Source: Flavobacteriales bacterium
GTDB lineage: Bacteria; Bacteroidota; Bacteroidia; Flavobacteriales; Flavobacteriaceae
Reading direction: 5' to 3'
Length of the DNA: 21,202 nt
Assembly (NCBI GenBank): GCA_027008965.1
Contig: JALVDN010000378.1
Location: forward strand, 1-21,202
The notes beneath the pieces are model-generated. The model searched no databases, was not told where the DNA came from, and worked only from the letters and a program-made list of their open reading frames with translations. Positions 7,393 to 14,499 of this stretch are shown piece by piece; position 1 is the first letter of the stretch; each line of letters opens with the position of its first letter. Both the position numbers and the translations under genes were made by a program.

Positions 7393-8057
7393 GACGATAT
7401 GATTTTTTCAAAAGGTTTGTCCACCACTATTTTACCTAAATCCATTTCCACCACACGGTTTATCAAATGTTCTATTTCATCGGTCCGGTGACTACTTATG
7501 ATCATCAAACTATCTTTTCTGTAGTTTGAAAGCATATCAAAAAAGATGGTGCGTGCTTCGGGGTCTAAATTGGCGGCAGGCTCATCCATCAATAAAATCT
7601 TGGGGTTACGTCCTAATGCCAATCCTATCAACAATTTTTGTTTCATCCCTCCGGAAAGTTTCAAAAAAGGTTTGTTCAAATGTTTTTCCACTTCCAAATT
7701 CAAGGCATTGGCTACTTCAATAAAATTTTCTTGAGATACATGGAAAATTCTTGAAAAAAAAGAAAGTATTTCGGCGACGGTCATTTTTAAGGGCGGAGGT
7801 ATTTGCGGAACAAAACCGACATGGTTCAAAATATATTCCCTGTCTATTCTGGGATGCTTCTTAAGCACCTTTAAATCGCCTTGAAAGGTGTATAGACCGA
7901 GAATACATCTTATGAGCGTGGTTTTTCCGGCACCATTCTGACCTATCAAAGCCACCCGGTCGCCTTCAAAAAAATGGATGCTCAGTGATTTTAATACTTC
8001 TACTTCGCCGAATTTCTTTACCAAATCCTTGGTTTGAATTAAAATTTTTTTCTCCAT
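7389..8057 (-). CDS. nosF: NosF, ABC transporter ATPase
   Basis: Cytoplasmic ATPase of NosDFY. The 222-residue protein has Walker A GQNGAGKTT (39-47), the Q-loop in FVPQ (82-85), signature LSGGM (134-138), Walker B ILLMDEP (154-160) and the H-loop histidine H190. Its ATG shares its A with the nosH TGA stop (TGATG), and its stop overlaps the nosL start, so it sits in the tightly coupled core of the operon. A generic ABC ATPase would look the same; the NosF name rests on the neighbours. Confidence 0.92.
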   Translation of the reverse strand: MEKKILIQTKDLVKKFGEVEVLKSLSIHFFEGDRVALIGQNGAGKTTLIRCILGLYTFQGDLKVLKKHPRIDREYILNHVGFVPQIPPPLKMTVAEILSFFSRIFHVSQENFIEVANALNLEVEKHLNKPFLKLSGGMKQKLLIGLALGRNPKILLMDEPAANLDPEARTIFFDMLSNYRKDSLMIISSHRTDEIEHLINRVVEMDLGKIVVDKPFEKIISS

Positions 8058-9013
8058 CAGTCAAATACTTTATCCGAATCTCTGATGCCGTAAGATAGTG
8101 CATTTCCCGGACATGCGTCAATACAAAGACCGCATTTGGTACAATCGCCCCCTGTATAATGTACTTCACGGGTGGCTCTTCCTCTTTTGACAAACCAAAG
8201 TTCATGCGGCACTAAACATACATCTTGGCAATCGGCACAGTGACCACACTTATCTAACTCAAATTTGATGTTGATAGGTGACAATTCTCCTACAAAACTA
8301 TAGGTCACGCCTATAGGACAGATATATCGGCACCAAAAGCGCTTGATACCCACAATTTCATATGCCAATAAAAATACAACCCAAATCAAGGCCAAACCGG
8401 GGCCGTAGATCATAGACCTTGATAATATTCCCACCGGATTGATGTCTTCAAAAACCAATTCTTTGGTTAAAATGGCCAAGAGAATAAATCCAACCCAAAA
8501 GACATATTTCACTGTTATATCATAGGTTTTTTCTTTGATTTTTTTCTTTTTGACCAAATAATCATGTAGTTTTTCACCCCATTCGGCCAACAAATGATAA
8601 GGACATACCCATGAACAAAAAGCTCTTCCGCCCACAATCCAGTAGAAAATTAAAATGGTCATCAGTCCGGTCCAAAAATTCGTGGTCAGTCTCGGAATAT
8701 AATTTTCAGTGGCGGCAATACTCAATTCCTGCGCCGAATTGAAGGGGTCCATGAGATAAAGCCCCAACAAACGTGAGCCACTCAAGGAGCCTTCCAAGAT
8801 TCCCAATCCAAAAGTAAAGGATATAACGAACAATAAATTTATAAAAATCAAAAAAGCCCATCGCCTGTTCCTCCATGTATGTCTGCCTTGCGCTCGGTCA
8901 TGCCATTCTTTGTAGGTAATACCCATCCGGCTATGTGGCATTTCTTCTTTTTTCTTGGGAGGTAGGGGTGATCTCCTTTTATCTCCATGCAAAAAATCAT
9001 ATATAAAAGCCAT
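8057..9013 (-). CDS. nosH: NosH, membrane iron-sulfur protein (NapH-like)
   Basis: Polytopic inner-membrane ferredoxin-like protein thought, with NosG, to pass electrons from menaquinol towards the N2O reductase. The 318 residues include four main membrane segments (about 51-72, 112-130, 167-186 and 203-221). Cytoplasmic cysteine motifs C133xxxC137P and C228xxxC232P are typical of the NapH/NosR/CcoG family, and two [4Fe-4S] sites follow (C256xxCxxCxxxC266, and C291xxCxxCxxxC301P). It starts at ATG 17 bases after nosG. Unlike the Wolinella-type cluster, no nosC1/C2 genes lie between nosG and nosH. Confidence 0.9.
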   Translation of the reverse strand: MAFIYDFLHGDKRRSPLPPKKKEEMPHSRMGITYKEWHDRAQGRHTWRNRRWAFLIFINLLFVISFTFGLGILEGSLSGSRLLGLYLMDPFNSAQELSIAATENYIPRLTTNFWTGLMTILIFYWIVGGRAFCSWVCPYHLLAEWGEKLHDYLVKKKKIKEKTYDITVKYVFWVGFILLAILTKELVFEDINPVGILSRSMIYGPGLALIWVVFLLAYEIVGIKRFWCRYICPIGVTYSFVGELSPINIKFELDKCGHCADCQDVCLVPHELWFVKRGRATREVHYTGGDCTKCGLCIDACPGNALSYGIRDSDKVFD

Positions 9014-9030
9014 AGTTTTAAATTTTTAGG

Positions 9031-9846
9031 TCAAACACTAAACTTTTCAGGTTCTACATAAATAGCTTTAGGTTGTGTGGGGCACACCATTTCACAAACA
9101 CCGCAACCGACACATCCTTCTTTCACTTGAGGTAAATATTTATTTTCTTCCACTTTTTCAAGAACAATTGCATCTTGTTCCAAAGGACAATAAATCACAC
9201 ATAAATCACAAATTTCTCTTTTAACATGGGTTTGATCGGTTCTGATCCGTTCTTTTTCTCCGGGAGGCCTCAATATGGCCTTATGCTTGGTAATCGGTCC
9301 TTCATATCCTTTTCCGTGATAAGCCAAACATTGATCGGTTCTCACTTTTGCCACTCCCATTTTATAGGCCCGTTTCATGGCATAAATTTGAACTACAAAC
9401 GGATTCATTTGAGGTGGGAGTTTTCTGTTGGGATATTTTTTATACAATCGCTCCAAGGCATCCTCTCCCGCTTTCCGGAATATTTGAAAATTCAACGCGG
9501 CGGTTGGACAGGTTTCGGCACATTGAATGGAATCACAAGAAAAATCGCATGCCTGCACATCCGCATCAATATAAGGGGTTCCGTATGCCAAACCGGTATC
9601 CCAATCGGCTAATTTAATGGCTTGTACAGGGCAAATTTGCACGCACAAACCACATTTTATACACGCAAATAAAAAGTCTTCTTCCGGTATGGCTCCCGGT
9701 GGACGTAATAATCCTTTATCCTTTATGGTAGACTGTTTTTTAAGCCAAAATGCGGCGCCTCCCACTACAGACAACGAAACTACGGCCAGGGCACTGGCTT
9801 TGAGAAATTGTCGTCTACTTATTTGAGCCTTCGGATCTTTTTTCAT
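9031..9846 (-). CDS. nosG: NosG, periplasmic Tat-exported iron-sulfur protein (NapG-like)
   Basis: Electron-transfer ferredoxin of clade II nos systems, partner of NosH. The 271 residues start with a Tat signal (SRRQFLKAS at 10-18, then a hydrophobic stretch to about 34). Four cysteine clusters follow: C62xxCxxCxxxC72P, C100/C104/C109/C113P, C213xxCxxxC220P with an additional C173, and C245xxCxxCxxxC255P, enough for four [4Fe-4S] clusters. The ATG lies inside the end of nosD (32-base overlap). The Tat signal is notable because both NosZ-type proteins here use Sec-type signals, so folded export is needed only for this protein. Confidence 0.9.
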   Translation of the reverse strand: MKKDPKAQISRRQFLKASALAVVSLSVVGGAAFWLKKQSTIKDKGLLRPPGAIPEEDFLFACIKCGLCVQICPVQAIKLADWDTGLAYGTPYIDADVQACDFSCDSIQCAETCPTAALNFQIFRKAGEDALERLYKKYPNRKLPPQMNPFVVQIYAMKRAYKMGVAKVRTDQCLAYHGKGYEGPITKHKAILRPPGEKERIRTDQTHVKREICDLCVIYCPLEQDAIVLEKVEENKYLPQVKEGCVGCGVCEMVCPTQPKAIYVEPEKFSV

Positions 9847-11173
9847 TTTGCATAAGGTCTTTAAAAGGTTGATGTTCTTCCAAATATTTCTTTAATCTGA
9901 AAATCGGTTTTTTATCTTTAAGTACGAACTGCGGTTTGGAAAAAGGCGCCAATTTTTCTAAAAAATCCAAAAGTGTCAACACCGGCGCTCCATAGAAGAA
10001 TTTAACATTGGGCTCAAATTTCCACAGCCTTGCATGGTATTCATATAACCTGTATGGAAAATCACCGATATTATCTCCATCTTTATCATAACCCTCATAA
10101 TCATCCCAATAATTATTTATCCATTTATTCAAATTGGCACTACCTCCGCCCAAAACATACACTTGTTGAAGATTGTCATGAAAAAGATTTTCCGTAAAGA
10201 CATTTCCTTCTTGTTCTTTCAGAAATTCTATGCCTGTATTACAATAAGCTATCTCATTGCCTGAAATGGTATTGGTTTTCCAGGGCACAAAAGGCGATAC
10301 ATCAATATAAATCCCTCTGGATGAATATAAAAACCGGTTGTTTAGAATTTGATTGGACGAGGTTTCTTTCATCCCTAAACACATCCCCGTTACGCCTTGC
10401 GAATTTTCAATCACATTGTTATTCATGATAGTTTTTTCGCTATACATCAAAAAAACACCCACAGAAGAATCCGTAAAATAGTTATAAGCAATATGATTAT
10501 TATGTGAATACATAAAATGGATACTATATCTGTTTCCATCTCCGCGGTTGCCGATAAATTCATTGGATTCGGAATACCAAACCACCATATCGCGCACTTG
10601 ATGCCAGTAGTTCTCTTGGATTTTGTTGAACTTTGACCACCATAAGCGAATGGCATCACCTTTAATGCCTTTACTCCGGTTTCCGATAGATGTTATGTCA
10701 TTATACTGAATGATTCCGTGTGCGGACCAATAAACGTCTATTCCGAAAAGTGTATTTTCAATTTTATTGTTAATGATTTTAAAATGATCGTTTTTGACCA
10801 CTTTAATTCCAGAGTCAATTCTATCGGCAGAATTACCCGAATCAATAATATGTAAATTCTGTAAAGTGACGTTGGGCGCTTCAATATAGACTACACTTTC
10901 CTTTTTCAAACCCGTGATGGTTGCTTTACCTTTACCGTCAATGGTCACTCCGGGAGTTTTAATATGAACAGGGCCGTAATAAAACCCGGGTTTTAAAACC
11001 AAAGTATCACCGGATTGAAGCGCATCCAACTGTTCTTGGAGATTTTTATAAACCGGACTTTTGGATCCCGTAATCTGTTCTTTCAGGCCGGGTTTATAAC
11101 CTCCCAATTGCGCATGGACCCAACAAAACATTCCAAGCATGAATAATATGACGTAAATTATTTTTTTCATCAT
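9815..11173 (-). CDS. nosD: NosD, periplasmic beta-helix protein of CuZ maturation
   Basis: Periplasmic component of NosDFY needed for building the CuZ cluster. The 452-residue precursor has a Sec signal (cleavage near HA/Q, residue 21). A right-handed beta-helix of CASH/NosD repeats follows, with many N-N-x-I, GI-x-I and similar turns across about residues 70-340. The characteristic NosD end NYWDDYEGYDKDGDNIGD and YRLYEYHARLW is seen around residues 354-390. A functional NosD argues that at least one CuZ-carrying protein is matured here, namely the 802-residue NosZ. The start is the first of two ATGs; the second at 11170 is equally possible. Confidence 0.93.
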   Translation of the reverse strand: MMKKIIYVILFMLGMFCWVHAQLGGYKPGLKEQITGSKSPVYKNLQEQLDALQSGDTLVLKPGFYYGPVHIKTPGVTIDGKGKATITGLKKESVVYIEAPNVTLQNLHIIDSGNSADRIDSGIKVVKNDHFKIINNKIENTLFGIDVYWSAHGIIQYNDITSIGNRSKGIKGDAIRLWWSKFNKIQENYWHQVRDMVVWYSESNEFIGNRGDGNRYSIHFMYSHNNHIAYNYFTDSSVGVFLMYSEKTIMNNNVIENSQGVTGMCLGMKETSSNQILNNRFLYSSRGIYIDVSPFVPWKTNTISGNEIAYCNTGIEFLKEQEGNVFTENLFHDNLQQVYVLGGGSANLNKWINNYWDDYEGYDKDGDNIGDFPYRLYEYHARLWKFEPNVKFFYGAPVLTLLDFLEKLAPFSKPQFVLKDKKPIFRLKKYLEEHQPFKDLMQNEKRSEGSNK

Positions 11174-11182
11174 AAAAATACA

Positions 11183-11199
11183 CCCCCGGTTTCCCGGGG
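11183..11199 (-). other. Intercistronic hairpin between nosB and nosD
   Basis: A GC-rich inverted repeat (CCCCGG near 11184-11189 and CCGGGG near 11194-11199, loop of about four bases) lies in the 34-base gap between nosB and nosD. On the minus strand it is followed by TGTATTTTT and then the nosD ATG. It could be an attenuator or an mRNA-stability hairpin; the T run is short of a good terminator. Confidence 0.5.
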
Positions 11200-11207
11200 A
11201 TGATAAA

Positions 11208-11966
11208 TTATTTGGTAAGTTTTAAATATTTGGATTTGAATGAAATGGCCAATAGTAATAAAATCATGCCTACAATTCCGATAAAAAATCCGATGTCAGG
11301 ATATGATTCGGTAGTAAATTGAGCTACTTTTCCCTCACCTAAAACGGTAGGCATAAAGGGCTTGATTCCACTAAATGCTCCGCCTCCGTGTAAGCCAAGA
11401 TTGTGGCCGTACCAATATAAATAATATATGTAAATCACCAAGAAATAAATAGGTGCCAATGCTACCAAAACGGCCGCCCAGGAGAGTTTCTTACGCTGAA
11501 CCACTAAGAATAAAATGCCCAACAATCCGAAAAGGATAAAAAAGTAATGAGAATTGCGCATGATTTTATCAAGCACTTTAAGGGCCGTGGGAATTTCTTC
11601 GGGAGGAATTTTATCTCCTGCATATACGGGATAGGGAACGTGATTACCCAATTCATCCACATCATTCACCCCTTGAACAATAGGATACATACCAATAAAA
11701 TGGTTGATTTTATTCATTTCAATCAAGCAATCGGCTCCTGCGTCCATGGCCAATTCCTCTCGTTCCCGCACACCTTCACATCCATTATACACACCGTTAT
11801 ATTTGAATAGAATACGTATTCCTTTGGGATACATAGACTTGGGATATTGATGGCTTTGAAGCGCCACCCACCACATCGACATAAAATAGGTTGAAATGAT
11901 CAATATCAATCCCAATGCACCGAATATCAAATATCCCAGCTTAAATTTCTTTGCTTTTGATTCCAT
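11208..11966 (-). CDS. nosB: NosB, membrane protein of clade II nos clusters
   Basis: A 252-residue inner-membrane protein located between nosZ and nosD, the diagnostic position of NosB in clade II clusters. Membrane segments are near residues 11-33, 140-156, 162-184 and 224-243. Between the first two is a periplasmic domain of about 100 residues with C63 (NGCEGVRE), C80, H89 and M93, candidates for a disulfide or metal contact; a second periplasmic loop has HNLGLHGGG (188-196). The biochemical role of NosB is unsettled in general. The ATG at 11966 lies 97 bases after the CuZ-type nosZ, separated by a strong hairpin, so nosB may have separate expression control. Confidence 0.8.
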   Translation of the reverse strand: MESKAKKFKLGYLIFGALGLILIISTYFMSMWWVALQSHQYPKSMYPKGIRILFKYNGVYNGCEGVREREELAMDAGADCLIEMNKINHFIGMYPIVQGVNDVDELGNHVPYPVYAGDKIPPEEIPTALKVLDKIMRNSHYFFILFGLLGILFLVVQRKKLSWAAVLVALAPIYFLVIYIYYLYWYGHNLGLHGGGAFSGIKPFMPTVLGEGKVAQFTTESYPDIGFFIGIVGMILLLLAISFKSKYLKLTK

Positions 11967-12001
11967 TGTTTTTTTATTTAAAGTTACGAATTTTTATTTT
12001 A

Positions 12002-12035
12002 AAAGGTCGCCTACACGAATCGGCAGGCGACCTTT
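12002..12035 (-). terminator. Strong hairpin after the nosZ pair (partial terminator)
   Basis: An 11-bp perfect stem (AAAGGTCGCCT at 12002-12012 with AGGCGACCTTT at 12025-12035) closes a 12-base loop, 29 bases after the stop of the CuZ-type nosZ. Read on the minus strand it is followed by TTTT and then an A-rich stretch, so it is a weak terminator or a 3' stability/processing hairpin. It would allow more nosZ mRNA than accessory mRNA. Confidence 0.65.
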
Positions 12036-12063
12036 GAAAAATAAACCTAAAACCCGTTTTCCG

Positions 12064-14472
12064 TTACTTGGAAGACATTTCTTTTATAACTTGTTCAGAT
12101 TTGGCCTTCATGTATTCTATCAACTTATCAACATCCTTAGGATCAACATGTTGATTAGGCATGGCCAATTTGAATTTTTGACGCATAGCTTCAATATCAG
12201 GATCTTTATATTTGGATTCAGGATTCAAGATCCATTCTTTCAACCATTCTTTTGATCGTCGTTTATGAACCATCAACAAGTCGGGTCCGTTGAAGTCTTC
12301 TCCAAACTTGTGACAAGCATTACAGCCATAGTTCAAGAACTCAATTTCACCCGGGAGCATATTTTTAAGCTCAATGGATGAGGGCTTAAAGGCTTGCATT
12401 TTGTTATCCCAGTTGATGCGTTCGGTCAAGGCCAATACACGTTCATTTTCGGCATCTTGATCAAACTGTACGGTTAAATGACCAGCCAATTGACGTTTGG
12501 CGGGACTGTTTTGAGGATCTACCAAAATGGGATATACGCCGGATTTTTCAGCCTTAAATTTCAATGTTGCTGTTTCTCCCGGTGAATAAGGATACATCTT
12601 GTCATAGGCAACAATCTCATATACATAATGATCAAAAGGAGTTTGTCCCAAGTTGGTCAAGTGAATAATAACGGTTTGCCCTTGTTTAACATTGATATCA
12701 GCGGGTGTTACTTTTCCGTTTTGAATGGTTCCGAAAATTTCAACCACATTACCTTTTTCCACTACTTTTTCTTGACCTGCTTCCGTAGCATAAGGCGATT
12801 TGCTCATGGTGGTGATATCCGTTCCTACGGGATATACCTCCAAAGCATTCTTTTCATAGTAGTTTCTATCAAGCATCACCGTGTAGTGAGGCTCACCCAT
12901 AGGAAGCGGCATATCATAAATCAATTGAGGATGCTCGGAAGCAATGTCAATCAATTGATGGTTTTGAGGATGTAACGGACCTACGGGGTTGAAGCGGTCA
13001 ATAGAAAGTTTGTTCAAAGCCACCAAATACTTTCCTTTAGGGCTTTTTGTATCTCCATGGAAGGATACCAAGTGACCAATATTATAGTGAGAAGGAACAA
13101 AGTCTAAAACTTTCAAATTTTTATAATCCCACTTGGTCACACGTGAATCCACATAAATGGATGTATAAACCACTCCGTCTCTACTATCAAACTGTGTATG
13201 CAAAGGTCCTAATCCAACTTCAACACTTCCATGTAATGCATCATCCAAAGAAATGATAGGAATACCATAAGGATCTTTTCCTTCAAATTTTTTGTTTTTG
13301 ATGGCATCTTGGATTTTGTCAAAGCTATAAACCCATGCATGCGAATCCAATTTACCTGCAACAATGATGTATTTACCGTCGGGGCTAACATCCACTCCGT
13401 GAGGTGATTTGGGTTCGGGGATGAGATAGAGCAATCCGTATTTGATGGATTCGGGGATGGTGATCACCCGCATTCCATTGATTTTTTTCTTACCGATTTT
13501 ACCTTGTTTGATAAGTTCCTCGGCTTTTTTCCAGTTGGTCACGTGCAAGTAGTCCACATCTCTTGAAGAACATCCGGCCTCAAACGGAGGACGTCCTTGC
13601 ATAATACCACCGAAGTACATTTCGGAACAGAAGGAGTTGGTGAATCCCCATCCGTAGGATGCAAATTTCCCTGCATCGGAAAGGTCCTGTGTATAAGGAG
13701 GAAATTCAAATGTAAAGGATTCATCCAATACGAGTTTGCCGTTGTCATGATCAAATTTCCAATAAGTCAAACCACCTCTCCAATATTTTTTGAAGTTTTC
13801 CTCGGTCAACGGATAGTATTTTCTATCAAAAGGTGCAGGATATTGACAGGCTTCCATCACATATTCGGAGTTAGGCGTGAAGAAAGCTCCACCGTGATCG
13901 GAACGGAAAATGGGGTTTTGAACCACTTGTTTCACATATTGATCACGTAAATCCACTACGAATAATCTGGGATTAGCCTTATCATTGATAACCAACCAAC
14001 GTCCGTCATAATCTGCGTCGGTTTCTGAAATACCGGGATGGTGTGTATCTCCCCATAAAATTTCCCTTCCGTCAATAAATCCATCTTTCATCAATTTATA
14101 TGTTTCTTCCGAATAACCATAGCCTGCATAGGGTTGACGGGTATTGATAGGAACATATTTCACCATACGCATGGAAGGAACCACATAACTGGGAAGGTTT
14201 CCTTCTTGTCCACCCGAGTTAAATGTGATGGCTTCATCACCAATTTTATCGGGCGTATAAGTTTTGACGGCGGCCAAAACATCATCTTCATTCAACCCGC
14301 GTCTTTTCACCACGTCTTGGAAAGATTCCTTTCCACGCGGCGCACCTATGGCTTTATCTTTACCGGCTCCTTTGCCTTTTTCACAAGAAGTGTTCAAGGT
14401 AGCCAGGAAAAGCACGCTTAAACCTAATAAGAATATACGCAACATGCTTTTATTTTTCTTTATTTTTTTCAT
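12064..14472 (-). CDS. nosZ: NosZ-type protein B: CuZ catalytic subunit with dead CuA domain and fused cytochrome c
   Basis: Nitrous oxide reductase family protein, 802 residues, periplasmic, predicted to reduce N2O to N2. The signal peptide ends at a probable lipobox (LNTSC, C30), so it may be membrane-anchored. The seven-bladed propeller keeps all seven CuZ histidines: H144-H145 (GDTHHPG), H193 (SDHGG), H358 (SPHGVD), H425 (GPLHTQ), H467 (YNIGHL) and H529 (GEPHY). The cupredoxin domain (about 570-668) has lost CuA: where the family has C-x3-C-x3-H-x2-M, it has V651, N655, K659 and L662; only a possible H615 remains. A C-terminal cytochrome c domain follows, with haem site C717-N-A-C720-H721 and likely axial M771 (LAMPNQ). 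It starts 27 bases after protein A and is probably cotranscribed. A CuZ protein without CuA should need an outside electron donor, either protein A or its own haem. Family assignment is firm; the two-subunit function is inference. Confidence 0.93.
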   Translation of the reverse strand: MKKIKKNKSMLRIFLLGLSVLFLATLNTSCEKGKGAGKDKAIGAPRGKESFQDVVKRRGLNEDDVLAAVKTYTPDKIGDEAITFNSGGQEGNLPSYVVPSMRMVKYVPINTRQPYAGYGYSEETYKLMKDGFIDGREILWGDTHHPGISETDADYDGRWLVINDKANPRLFVVDLRDQYVKQVVQNPIFRSDHGGAFFTPNSEYVMEACQYPAPFDRKYYPLTEENFKKYWRGGLTYWKFDHDNGKLVLDESFTFEFPPYTQDLSDAGKFASYGWGFTNSFCSEMYFGGIMQGRPPFEAGCSSRDVDYLHVTNWKKAEELIKQGKIGKKKINGMRVITIPESIKYGLLYLIPEPKSPHGVDVSPDGKYIIVAGKLDSHAWVYSFDKIQDAIKNKKFEGKDPYGIPIISLDDALHGSVEVGLGPLHTQFDSRDGVVYTSIYVDSRVTKWDYKNLKVLDFVPSHYNIGHLVSFHGDTKSPKGKYLVALNKLSIDRFNPVGPLHPQNHQLIDIASEHPQLIYDMPLPMGEPHYTVMLDRNYYEKNALEVYPVGTDITTMSKSPYATEAGQEKVVEKGNVVEIFGTIQNGKVTPADINVKQGQTVIIHLTNLGQTPFDHYVYEIVAYDKMYPYSPGETATLKFKAEKSGVYPILVDPQNSPAKRQLAGHLTVQFDQDAENERVLALTERINWDNKMQAFKPSSIELKNMLPGEIEFLNYGCNACHKFGEDFNGPDLLMVHKRRSKEWLKEWILNPESKYKDPDIEAMRQKFKLAMPNQHVDPKDVDKLIEYMKAKSEQVIKEMSSK

Positions 14473-14499
14473 AATGTTGATTTTTTCTGATTTTCAGGA

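Noticed and set aside
12064..14472. Multicopper oxidase or unrelated cytochrome c oxidase subunit
   Set aside because: The propeller with GDTHHPG, SDHGG, SPHGVD and GPLHPQN motifs is specific to NosZ; the cupredoxin part lacks oxidase-type ligands.
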